Source of the DNA: Bacteroidales bacterium
GTDB lineage: Bacteria; Bacteroidota; Bacteroidia; Bacteroidales; UBA932
Direction: 5' to 3'
DNA: 47,589 bases
Assembly: GCA_017550525.1 (NCBI GenBank)
Contig: JAFZOU010000119.1
Coordinates: 1 to 47,589, forward strand
The notes under the pieces were generated by a model that worked only from the letters and a program-made list of their open reading frames with translations, was not told the DNA's origin and made no database searches. The translations under genes and the position numbers were made by a program. This document shows positions 22,533 to 29,350 of this stretch, piece after piece (within the stretch, counting starts at the first letter, position 1; every line of letters starts with the position of its first letter).

Positions 22533-23639
22533 ATGAGCGAATTTGATGAATATATCCGGCAGGGAGAACCGGGAAGAAAAGAGAAGGCGTCTGCCTGGCA
22601 GACGGCAATTGGCCTTCAGGATGTAGATGGGCTAAAGCCATCGGCATACTTGATTGATACAGCAAGAAAACACATTGAGGGAGACATCACTATAGAGGAT
22701 GTCAAACAGATGCTGGATTCTTATTATAAGTCAAAAACCGCCAGGACAGAAGTTGAGGATAATAGAACAGAAGAGGCTGATAAAGTATCCGCGCGTATAG
22801 AAGAGCTTCTTACGGAAAAATCATTTTCATTCTCTCCGGAGTATTTAGTAAGAATTCATCGACATTTGTTTCAGGGAATATTCAAGTTTGCCGGTAACTA
22901 TCGCGATTATGATATCACTAAACGGGAATGGGTCTTAGACGGCGATACAGTCTTGTATGCCAGCACGTCAATGATTACTCAGACATTGACCTATGACTTT
23001 TCTCAAGAGAGACAGGTCAATTATTCATCTCTTAACACTGATAAGGCCATTGAACAAATAGCCAAGTTTATTTCTGGTGTGTGGCAAATCCATCCTTTTG
23101 GAGAAGGTAATACCCGTACGATAGCAGTGTTCGCTATGAAGTATCTTCAATCGTTCGGATTTGAAGTGAAGAATAATATGTTTAAGGACCACTCCTGGTA
23201 TTTCCGCAATGCCCTTGTACGGGCCAATTATAACAACTACCCTAGAGGAATTCAGGCTACTGATGAATACTTGATTCTTTTCTTCCGAAATCTTATCCTT
23301 GGTGAGAGAAATGAATTAAAGAACCGTTATTTATTGGTGTCCTCACCCCAAAGTGCCAAGTTATCGGCCCCAAAGTGCCAAAATGACACTTTGGACTGCA
23401 CGTTGGAAGAATTGGCCATTAAAGAAAGAACTCTGAATCCTTCAATTACTATGGCACAACAATACCCCTGCGAAACCTGCCCCTTCAGGGCAAAGTACGA
23501 CAACAACCCCAAATCCCTCGCCGGACGCATCTGGCGCTGGCATATCAATTTCTGCCCCGGCTGGAAGAACTACTTCACCCACCAGGACGAGGAAACCAAA
23601 CTGGCACTGAGGGAGAAATATAACTTCAAGAAGTACTGA
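22533..23639 (+). CDS. Fic-family AMPylase with fused VbhA-like head and foreign Cys-rich tail
   Basis: A 368-residue protein in three parts. Residues 1-65 resemble a VbhA-type antitoxin helix (AIGLQDVDGLKPSAY, then IEGDITIEDV) whose inhibitory S-x-x-x-E-G is here L-x-x-x-D-G. Residues 90-265 form the Fic domain with HPFGEGNTR (187-195), which transfers AMP to target proteins. From about 285 a winged-helix typical of this subfamily begins (LEELAIK, NPSIT) but stops abruptly at Met307. After it comes YPCETCPFRAKYDNNPKSL...NFCPGW, a separate small Cys-rich protein type. Base composition jumps from AT-rich to GC-rich at about 23455. ATG 23451 could also be an internal start. Confidence 0.85.
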   Translation: MSEFDEYIRQGEPGRKEKASAWQTAIGLQDVDGLKPSAYLIDTARKHIEGDITIEDVKQMLDSYYKSKTARTEVEDNRTEEADKVSARIEELLTEKSFSFSPEYLVRIHRHLFQGIFKFAGNYRDYDITKREWVLDGDTVLYASTSMITQTLTYDFSQERQVNYSSLNTDKAIEQIAKFISGVWQIHPFGEGNTRTIAVFAMKYLQSFGFEVKNNMFKDHSWYFRNALVRANYNNYPRGIQATDEYLILFFRNLILGERNELKNRYLLVSSPQSAKLSAPKCQNDTLDCTLEELAIKERTLNPSITMAQQYPCETCPFRAKYDNNPKSLAGRIWRWHINFCPGWKNYFTHQDEETKLALREKYNFKKY

Positions 23640-23648
23640 TTATCGGCC

Positions 23649-24065
23649 TTACAAAGCCCGGACTAGATCCTCCAGATTGCCCACCACGGCATCAAAGAGT
23701 TTGTACATAAGCTCCGGCTCCACCATCTCAGGGATATAAGCGATAACCTTCTTCCCGGCGCCGGCCATCCACCCGGCCTCGGTGTGAGCGCTGCGGCCGC
23801 AGGGGAGTACAAGGACACAGGTATCGGCCTCATTAAGGGCCGATAAATCCGCCTGGAACTGCTTTTCCGCAAGGGGATGGCTCAATCCTTGAGCGTACTC
23901 CTCAAACGTCCAATTCGGGGCGTTTTCGTCCACGTCCGTCCAATGGAAGCCCGCACCGCCGTGAGGAGGATTGCGGAAGTCATAGACCGTGTGGCCCTCC
24001 TGACGAAGGCGCTTCACCACTTCAGGGTAATAAGGATTTCTCCAGCTGGATGCAACGTAAATCAT
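23649..24065 (-). CDS. Nucleoside 2-deoxyribosyltransferase-like protein
   Basis: A 138-residue protein with a Rossmann-like fold of the nucleoside deoxyribosyltransferase/DUF4406 type: MIYVASSWRNPYYPEVV at the N-terminus, DFRNPPHGGAGFHW, and LVLPCGRSAHTEAGWMAGAGK, where the Glu corresponds to the catalytic nucleophile in deoxyribosyltransferases. Members hydrolyse or exchange N-glycosidic bonds of nucleotides; the substrate is unknown. Minus-strand TATCTTCG near 24085 is a likely promoter. GC-rich native codon use. Convergent with the Fic fusion gene, 9 bp apart. Confidence 0.8.
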   Translation of the reverse strand: MIYVASSWRNPYYPEVVKRLRQEGHTVYDFRNPPHGGAGFHWTDVDENAPNWTFEEYAQGLSHPLAEKQFQADLSALNEADTCVLVLPCGRSAHTEAGWMAGAGKKVIAYIPEMVEPELMYKLFDAVVGNLEDLVRAL

Positions 24066-24130
24066 AGCAGATGAATTGGTTCACGCGAAGATAAGAAATT
24101 TGTTTGGAAAAGGAATATGTGTAGATTTTA

Positions 24131-24241
24131 TTTGCAAATAAAGAAATAGTGACTATCTTTGCAATGCGGAGAGAAATAACCGCTGAAACCAGTCCGCGAA
24201 ACTGGGGACCCTTAAAGACCAAGGTTGTCCTTGGTCTTTTT
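24131..24241 (+). ncRNA. Small RNA E, convergent with toxin E
   Basis: TTTG (24131-24134), exactly 19 nt, TATCTTTG (24154-24161). The transcript starts near AATGCGGAGAG and is about 76 nt long. It has hairpins GCGG/CCGC and CCAGT/ACTGG, and terminator stem AAAGACCAAGG with TTGT loop (24214-24239) followed by T. The loop sequence TCCGC can also pair with the 5' GCGGA, so two folds compete. The last 30 nt are antisense to the final codons and stop of toxin E. Confidence 0.75.
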
Positions 24242-24757
24242 GTATATATTGCCGTCTATAAAGAAAAAAACCTCGTCTTTGTCGTAAGCCTCCCCCCTAA
24301 ACACTCTTTTAGCATAGTCATCTAATTGATTAACATTTAAAGGCAAGCGATGATTTGTGATACAAGCAAAAGCAGATTGCCGGGATGCTTTACTTGCATT
24401 ATGAGATAGTTTGTCAATAATAAGTGAAGATTTTACATCAATAAAGACACCTCGATCAATCATTATATCTGGGGTGTATCCATTGTCAATACTTAATCCA
24501 AACAATCCTCTCAGAATCCTTTCTCTTGCATTGATTTCAGGGAGAATATATACCTTAATCTGATAATCTAATGCAAGCACTTTAGCAACATCTAATACCC
24601 GATTGTAGTCTTCGGCCAGGACTGATTTGATGAGATGTTTCATCACAACCGCTTTTCCATCCTCAAAAACAGAAACAAATTGTTTTTCGATAGGTCTTGA
24701 GTAAATCTCTTTCCTTTCTTCAAGAGTATAACTCCGATAATTGCTATTGCTCAACAT
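24212..24757 (-). CDS. Toxin-like protein E (CdiA_C/restriction-fold nuclease candidate)
   Basis: A 181-residue AT-rich gene. GYTPDIMIDRGVFIDVKSS has the D...DxK arrangement of restriction-endonuclease-fold nucleases. It is followed by KASRQSAFACITNHR, like the Gln-containing helix of CdiA C-terminal tRNA nucleases. Upstream, VYILPEINARERILRGLFG is also typical of that group. ATG 24757 is taken; the frame extends to a TTG at 24790. TATCTTTG at 24837-24830 (minus) gives a 68-nt leader with a CTCCAT/ATGGAG hairpin. The stop (24214-24212) lies at the base of the small RNA E terminator. The family match is tentative. Confidence 0.65.
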   Translation of the reverse strand: MLSNSNYRSYTLEERKEIYSRPIEKQFVSVFEDGKAVVMKHLIKSVLAEDYNRVLDVAKVLALDYQIKVYILPEINARERILRGLFGLSIDNGYTPDIMIDRGVFIDVKSSLIIDKLSHNASKASRQSAFACITNHRLPLNVNQLDDYAKRVFRGEAYDKDEVFFFIDGNIYKKTKDNLGL

Positions 24758-24852
24758 TCTAATCCCAATCACACTATTATGATATGACAATTATACCTCC
24801 ATTTTTTCGTGGATGGAGAACCACACGCACAAAGATATGAAATGGCTATAAG

Positions 24853-24976
24853 CACGGTGGGGGTTAAGTGATTGTTACACAGAATGTTACAGGATTCTTT
24901 GGGAAAACCGGTAATCCCAAAGGATTCTGTAACTGGCTGATAGTTAGCGGGTTAAGCTCCACCCAATCGGCATTAC
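24853..24976. repeat. Palindromic intergenic repeat, family P, copy 3
   Basis: The core at 24898-24921 matches copies 1 and 2 with two changes in the left half (GGGAAAACC for GGGATTACC). GTGGGGGTTAA on the left and GGGTTAAGCTCCACCC on the right form the outer arms. AATCGGCATTAC at the right end is the mirror of GGTAATGCCGAT at the left end of copies 1 and 2. Confidence 0.82.
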
Positions 24977-25042
24977 AAGGGAGGGATGTGCGGAGTTTAG
25001 CAAATAATCCGTAACTTTGAGACGGAAAGGATTTATCGGCAT

Positions 25043-25249
25043 ATGAAAATTGAAGAAGCCATAGTGTACCTCCTGGCTAGTTCCGGGTACGGAATGCGGA
25101 CGGAGCAGATTGCCCGGGAAATCAATTCAAGGGGCCTCTGTGTCCGCAGGGACGGCCAGCCGGTGACTGACAAACAGGTTTACGCAGTGATCATGTCCCA
25201 CCCGGAGACTTTCGTAAAGTCCGAGGGCAGGATAAGGCTGATGATATAA
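25043..25249 (+). CDS. HARE-HTH-like winged-helix protein
   Basis: A 68-residue protein that is essentially one domain: KIEEAIVYLLASSGYGMRTEQIAREINSRGL, then RRDGQPVTDKQVYAVIMSHPETF and SEGRIRL. This matches the HARE-HTH/HB1-ASXL winged helix, which in bacteria is linked to DNA-modification and restriction systems. It could be a stand-alone DNA-binding protein or the remnant of a larger one. The ATG at 25043 lies about 30 nt after a gtaactttg box. Confidence 0.78.
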   Translation: MKIEEAIVYLLASSGYGMRTEQIAREINSRGLCVRRDGQPVTDKQVYAVIMSHPETFVKSEGRIRLMI

Positions 25250-25251
25250 CT

Positions 25252-25332
25252 ACCTTACACACCGGCTTTGTGGAGCAGACGGAAAAGTACTGCTCCGTCC
25301 TTGAGAAGTGGCTGGAAGAGGTGGAGCACTAA
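25252..25332 (+). pseudogene. Possible C-terminal gene remnant
   Basis: Directly after the winged-helix gene, a frame reads TLHTGFVEQTEKYCSVLEKW and a few more residues to TAA with no start codon. It could be the tail of a lost gene or chance. No family recognised. Confidence 0.3.
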
Positions 25333-25353
25333 AGTGAAAATTGACTCCAAGTG

Positions 25354-25487
25354 CTTGTTATTCTAAAAAGAATATGTACCTTTGTAGTGGAATCGTCACG
25401 GGGAATTCGCTGAAGGGTTGACAACCCTTTTGAGCAAATGCTTGATTCGAGCCCCTTCAAAAGTCGCAGCCTAGGCGGCTTTTATTT
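25354..25487 (+). ncRNA. Small RNA C, convergent with toxin C
   Basis: TTG at 25355-25357, 19 nt, TACCTTTG (25377-25384). The transcript of about 98 nt from near 25390 has an inner hairpin GGGTT/AACCC and an outer stem GGGG...CCCC enclosing AATTCGCTGA and TTCGAG, elements shared with small RNA A. Terminator stem AAAAGTCGC/GCGGCTTTT (25459-25483) with a T-rich tract. Its last 28 nt are antisense to the 3' end of toxin C. Confidence 0.7.
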
Positions 25488-25927
25488 TTTTCTTTTCTTT
25501 TCCGCTTTCTCTTCCTTCTTCTCTCATTAGGGGAATTATTACTACTGGAAGTAATGCTATATTGTACATAATCACCTTTGGAAGGTTGATATCCAACAAT
25601 CAAACGTATGCCTTTGTATCGCATTACATAGATTTCCGAGAAGGCTTTTTGATTTTTGTCATCTGACTTGTGCGGGCCATGAGAAACAATTACGGCATTG
25701 GATAGGATCTCTGTTAGGTCCATAACCGCAAGCGTAGATTCATAAGAGCGCGCTGCATGCTCATATGTCTCGTTGATTGATATGCCTTTGACCTTTATTA
25801 CTGCATTCAATGAGTTGTTCCAAACAGTCTTGGAAGGATTGTTTGCAATCCATCCAGCATAATAATCTTTGATGATTTTCTCACGGGCCTTAATATCTTC
25901 CCGCGTTTTACCCCTCGGTATCTCCAT
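25457..25927 (-). CDS. Toxin-like protein C (homologue of toxin A)
   Basis: A 156-residue gene matching toxin A: MEIPRGKTREDIKAREK, WNNSLNAVIKVKGISINETYEHAARSYESTLAV, LTEILSNAV, NQKAFSEIYVM, VQYSITSS. After that the two diverge: here the frame reads on through low-complexity RRRKRKRKRKEK codons and the small RNA C terminator, ending DF-stop, so the tail is probably read-through rather than conserved sequence. The promoter is a perfect TTTG-19-TATGTTTG on the minus strand (-7 at 25953-25946). AT-rich, likely acquired. An RNase role is inferred from a loose resemblance to BECR/LPD3 proteins. Confidence 0.68.
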   Translation of the reverse strand: MEIPRGKTREDIKAREKIIKDYYAGWIANNPSKTVWNNSLNAVIKVKGISINETYEHAARSYESTLAVMDLTEILSNAVIVSHGPHKSDDKNQKAFSEIYVMRYKGIRLIVGYQPSKGDYVQYSITSSSNNSPNERRRKRKRKRKEKNKSRLGCDF

Positions 25928-26055
25928 AGATTCAATTCATTTCTACAAACATAATCATTTTTATACATTTTACAAAGATTTGTTGACATTTAATATAAGT
26001 TGTAGCAGTACGTTGTCTCCAACCTCTCCCGCCTACATAACAATGTCTTGTTTCA

Positions 26056-26135
26056 TCCGGGAAAATGGCCAAAAATCCGGATGGATGTGGCAAAAACAGC
26101 GTTCCGTCCGGGAAAATGGCCCAAAATCCGGATGG
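26056..26135. repeat. Two direct 29-bp repeats upstream of dtd
   Basis: TCCGGGAAAATGGCC followed by AAAATCCGGATGG occurs at 26056-26084 and 26107-26135, 51 bp apart, with one difference. Each copy has CCGG at both ends in mirror image. They precede the dtd promoter (TATCTTTG, 26162-26169) and may be regulatory or part of a larger repeat family. Confidence 0.7.
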
Positions 26136-26189
26136 GAATCAGAATCGGCCGGAATTTTTGCTATCTTTGAATGTTAAAAAACATTAGCT

Positions 26190-26639
26190 ATGCGTGTAGT
26201 AATTCAGCGGGTATCATCGGCCTCGGTGACAATTGAGGGGAAGGTGAAGAGTGCCATCGGGCCGGGGCTGCTTGTGCTTCTTGGGGTGGGACTGGAGGAT
26301 ACTGAGGCGGACATTGACTACCTTGTGAAAAAGACTGCGGCGCTGCGGATTTTCCCGGATGAGGAGGGTGTTATGAACCGTAGCGTGGTGGAAACTGGCG
26401 GGGACATCATTGTTGTGAGCCAGTTTACGCTGATGGCTTTAACAAAGAAGGGGAACAGGCCGTCATATATAGAGGCGGCGGGACACGAACTTGCAGTGCC
26501 ATTGTATGAGAGGTTCTGCGCCGCAATGTCTGAGGCTATCGGCAAACCTGTTGGGACAGGGGAGTTTGGCGCAGATATGAAAGTGGCCCTTGTGAACGAC
26601 GGCCCCGTGACAATTTGTATGGATTCAAAGAATAAGTGA
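26190..26639 (+). CDS. D-aminoacyl-tRNA deacylase
   Basis: A 149-residue cytosolic enzyme that removes D-amino acids (and Gly from tRNA-Ala) mischarged on tRNA. Full family pattern: [45 protein letters not shown] with the active-site Thr region, and the Gly-cisPro-type motif as VNDGPVT. Length is normal. Preceded by TATCTTTG at 26162-26169. The next gene begins 1 bp after its stop, so the two are co-transcribed. Confidence 0.96.
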   Translation: MRVVIQRVSSASVTIEGKVKSAIGPGLLVLLGVGLEDTEADIDYLVKKTAALRIFPDEEGVMNRSVVETGGDIIVVSQFTLMALTKKGNRPSYIEAAGHELAVPLYERFCAAMSEAIGKPVGTGEFGADMKVALVNDGPVTICMDSKNK

Positions 26640-26640
26640 T

Positions 26641-27009
26641 ATGCAATTCCTTGGAAATATCTTTTGGCTGATCCTTGGCGGAATCATCATTGCCCTGATC
26701 TACTATATTGTGGGGCTTTTAATGTGCATCACCATAGTGGGCATTCCCTTTGGCATCCAGCTTTTTAAACTGGGCACTTATTCCCTGTGGCCGTTTGGCC
26801 ACGAGCTTGTGGACGGGCCCAATGAGCCCGGGTGCCTCTCCACTGTGATGAACCTTATCTGGATCCTTCTTGGATGGTGGGAGATAGCTGCCCTTCACCT
26901 TGTGTTCGGGCTTATCTTCTGCGTCACAATTGTTGGAATCCCTTTCGGCCTCCAGCATTTCAAGATGGCCCTTGGCAGCATTTTCCCGTTTGGAAAGCAA
27001 ATACAGTAA
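26641..27009 (+). CDS. YccF-family inner-membrane protein
   Basis: A 122-residue protein made of two YccF (DUF307) repeats, each ending in the hallmark CITIVGIPFGIQLFK / CVTIVGIPFGLQHFK followed by a PFG turn. Three or four membrane helices. Function unknown in the family. It starts 1 bp after dtd. Confidence 0.9.
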   Translation: MQFLGNIFWLILGGIIIALIYYIVGLLMCITIVGIPFGIQLFKLGTYSLWPFGHELVDGPNEPGCLSTVMNLIWILLGWWEIAALHLVFGLIFCVTIVGIPFGLQHFKMALGSIFPFGKQIQ

Positions 27010-27075
27010 ATTCTGTTTTATTACTCGATTACTCGGGCATTATCTTTGCCAGTAGACGGTCCTAAATGAATCTTT

Positions 27076-27951
27076 ATGAGAATCAGGCTGCTTCTGGCAT
27101 TTTTTCTTTTTCCTATTTTTCCTTTCTGCGCGTTCTCGCAGGATTATTTCCCGGTTAAGGGACAGGTTGTAAACACAAGGGGTGAAGCCGTGGAATATGT
27201 CCAAGTGGGCGTTCCCGGGCTGCAGATAGGTACTATTTCTTCCCCTGACGGACAGTTTGAAATATCCGTCCCGGAGTGCACGTTGGAGTTTTTCCACGTG
27301 TCATATAAGCCGGCGTCCCTTTCTGTTACGGGAGCGACTTCGGATGTTGTGATTGTGCTTGAAGACGAGGAACTTCCGCCGGCTGTATTTGTCGGTGGGA
27401 ACACCAAGGCAAAGTATCTTCTCAGGCCGGGGTCTAAACTCCCTGGCGGCGTTGTGAGTTTCTCCCTGCAGGAGGGCCGTCCCAAAGGGCGTGAACTGGG
27501 CTCAGTTGCCGTGGTAAGGAAACCGTTCCTGGTGAAGGACATCCTTCTTTCCGTGCGCAGTAACCATATTCCGGGGTGTGTATCGGCCATAAATATCTAT
27601 AGGATTGATAAGGCCGATTCCAAGACGGAAACCTTCGTCAATGTGCTCCACAAGCCTATGTACTTTGACGTGGAGGTGTCGGATAAACCGCAGAATATTG
27701 TAGTGCGGCCTGAAGAGACTCTCCTTTTTGAGCCGGGCCGATACTTCATTGCCTTCCAGATTGTGGACTGCAACCAGGAGGCCCTTCAGGCTTTTATGGC
27801 TAAGCCCAAGGAAGAACGGCAGTTCTGGGAGATGACGATGGACTTTACACTCCACTTCAAGAGCAGCTACCTCCGGGAAGCCGCGCTTGGTGAAATGCAG
27901 CACCTGCCAATTAATATCGGCATCTCCGTACGGGGCCTGGAATTCCAGTAG
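27076..27951 (+). CDS. Exported protein with CarboxypepD_reg-like domain
   Basis: A 291-residue secreted protein (signal peptide ending FCAFS). Residues 25-95 form a carboxypeptidase-regulatory-like beta-sandwich (FPVKGQVVNTRGEAVEYVQV, GTISSPDGQFEISV), as in the N-terminal part of SusC-like proteins but without a barrel. The rest (VRKPFLVKDILLSVRSNHIPG, FEPGRYFIAFQIVD) is a second beta-rich domain found in similar stand-alone proteins. The role is unknown. TATCTTTG at 27041-27048. Confidence 0.8.
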   Translation: MRIRLLLAFFLFPIFPFCAFSQDYFPVKGQVVNTRGEAVEYVQVGVPGLQIGTISSPDGQFEISVPECTLEFFHVSYKPASLSVTGATSDVVIVLEDEELPPAVFVGGNTKAKYLLRPGSKLPGGVVSFSLQEGRPKGRELGSVAVVRKPFLVKDILLSVRSNHIPGCVSAINIYRIDKADSKTETFVNVLHKPMYFDVEVSDKPQNIVVRPEETLLFEPGRYFIAFQIVDCNQEALQAFMAKPKEERQFWEMTMDFTLHFKSSYLREAALGEMQHLPINIGISVRGLEFQ

Positions 27952-28001
27952 TTTTTATCCGGTTTATTTTGTAAATTTGGCGATAGAAAAATGCCGAATT
28001 T

Positions 28002-28667
28002 ATGAAAAAGATTGTTTTGCTGGGCCTGGTGGGCCTGCTTGCTTTTGTTGGATGCAAAAATCAAAATAATACCCCTATGAGTAACTCTGAACCCCTGAAA
28101 GAGGTGGCCGGACGCAAGAATTTCGGCCCTGATCACGCCCTTGTGACAACGCCCCAGCCGTGCGTTATGATTGCAACCTGGGACAAGGACCATAACCCGG
28201 ATGTTATGATGGCCGCCTGGGCCGGACAGTACGACTACAAGAAGATTGTTGTGTCTATGTCCAAGCACAAGACCACTGAAAACCTTGAACTAACCGGCGC
28301 ATTTACGGTGTCTTTTGCCGATGTTCGTACCGTGGCTGAGTCCGATTACTTTGGCCTTGTGAGCGGCTTCAAAGTGCCGGACAAGGTGGCTAAAGTGGGA
28401 TTTACGGTAACGCCCAGCCCCAATGTAGATGCTCCCATCATCAATGAATATCCTCTTACACTTGAATGCAAGGTGGTTAGCTGGGCCGATGGCATCCTGG
28501 TAGGGGAGGTTGTGAACCAGAGCGCTGCCGATTGCATCCTCACGGATGGCAAGATTGACCTTTCCAAGCTCCAGCCCATTGTGTTTGACGCCGCCGGAAT
28601 GTGCTACCGCGCACTTGGAGAGGTTGTTGGCGGCGCCTGGAATGCCGGCAAGAAGTTCACGGAATAA
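28002..28667 (+). CDS. Flavin reductase-like FMN-binding lipoprotein
   Basis: A 221-residue protein of the flavin reductase/NAD(P)H:FMN oxidoreductase split-barrel fold: ALVTTPQPCVMIATWDKDHNPDVMMAAW, VSMSKHKTTENLELTGAFTVSF, and FKVPDKVAKVGFT. Unusually, it carries an N-terminal hydrophobic segment ending in LLAFVGC, a lipobox with Cys18, so it would be exported and lipid-anchored. An internal start (Met26, MSNSEP) could also give a cytosolic form. TAAATTTG at 27972-27979 puts the first ATG on the mRNA, favouring the exported form. Confidence 0.82.
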   Translation: MKKIVLLGLVGLLAFVGCKNQNNTPMSNSEPLKEVAGRKNFGPDHALVTTPQPCVMIATWDKDHNPDVMMAAWAGQYDYKKIVVSMSKHKTTENLELTGAFTVSFADVRTVAESDYFGLVSGFKVPDKVAKVGFTVTPSPNVDAPIINEYPLTLECKVVSWADGILVGEVVNQSAADCILTDGKIDLSKLQPIVFDAAGMCYRALGEVVGGAWNAGKKFTE

Positions 28668-28670
28668 TAT

Positions 28671-29111
28671 CTATCCCAGCATAGCCTCGCAGCCTTCCAG
28701 AAGATCCTGGAAGGTTTCTTCAAAATCTCCGGTGTACCAGGGGTCCGCAACATCGCGGCCAACACCAGTGTAGGACATCATAAGGTGGATCTTCCCCTGA
28801 GGATCCTCCGGGATGATGCGCCGTATAAGTCGAAGGTTGGAGCCGTCCATACAGATAATCCGGTCAAAGCGGTTGTAATCCTCCGGGGTTACCTGCCTGG
28901 CGCGTTTCCCGGGGTCAAACCACACTCCGTGCTGGGAGAGGCAGCGCTTTGCCGGGGGATATATGGGATTGCCGATTTCCTCCCTTGAAACGGCCGCAGA
29001 CTCAATATGATACAGGCCCTCCAGCCCTCTGGCTTTAACCAGGGCCTTCAGGATGAATTCCGCCATAGGGCTTCGGCAGATGTTGCCGTGACAGACAAAC
29101 AGGACTTTCAT
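28671..29111 (-). CDS. Low-molecular-weight protein tyrosine phosphatase
   Basis: A 146-residue cytosolic phosphatase. The P-loop VCHGNICRSP (nucleophile Cys7, Arg13) lies at the N-terminus, and VADPWYTGDFEE carries the general-acid Asp near residue 118. Family length. The frame extends upstream to 29288 through operator-like repeats; ATG 29111 is the family start. It is convergent with the flavin reductase (3-bp gap) and divergent from the lipocalin/PEP-synthase operon. Confidence 0.94.
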   Translation of the reverse strand: MKVLFVCHGNICRSPMAEFILKALVKARGLEGLYHIESAAVSREEIGNPIYPPAKRCLSQHGVWFDPGKRARQVTPEDYNRFDRIICMDGSNLRLIRRIIPEDPQGKIHLMMSYTGVGRDVADPWYTGDFEETFQDLLEGCEAMLG

Positions 29112-29150
29112 AATTGCTGTAAAGTTAACACTTTTCCAGGAATTGCAGTT

Positions 29151-29287
29151 TGCCGTGTTGGCACCAAAAACCCCAACAGGGGCAATCTGACTGCCAACAC
29201 GGCACAGAAAACCGCCCAAACTGCCAAAATCCTTGCCGTGTTGGCATAAAAAACGGCCCTGGAAGCATTCTAGATGCCAACACGGCA
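29151..29287. promoter_or_regulatory. Four 13-bp operator-like sites at 41-42 bp spacing
   Basis: TGCCGTGTTGGCA occurs at 29151-29163 and 29234-29246, and its exact complement TGCCAACACGGCA at 29192-29204 and 29275-29287. Orientation alternates and start-to-start distances are 41, 42 and 41 bp, close to four helical turns. The last site ends 19 bp before the -7 box at 29307, so it covers the -33 region. A repressor or looping regulator of the downstream operon is likely. Confidence 0.75.
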
Positions 29288-29306
29288 AACAAAAGAAGTT
29301 TTTTAC

Positions 29307-29314
29307 TATCTTTG
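29307..29314 (+). promoter_or_regulatory. -7 element TATCTTTG of the lipocalin/PEP-synthase operon
   Basis: Consensus box 36 nt before the ATG at 29351, directly downstream of the operator array. Transcript start is predicted near 29320. Confidence 0.8.
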
Positions 29315-29350
29315 CATCTCAATTGACGATAGACTAAACCCTAAAACCTG

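Noticed and set aside
24163-24210. Hammerhead ribozyme in RNAs D/E because of CTGAAAC and GCGAAAC
   Set aside because: The CTGANGA core and the stem order of a hammerhead are absent.
11235-25200. CRISPR array among the many repeats
   Set aside because: No regular direct repeats with unique spacers and no cas genes; the repeats are palindromic and dispersed.
25390-25460. tRNA-like look of small RNA C (TTCGAG and GGGG/CCCC)
   Set aside because: No D arm, wrong stem lengths and no anticodon loop of seven; it does not fold as a tRNA.
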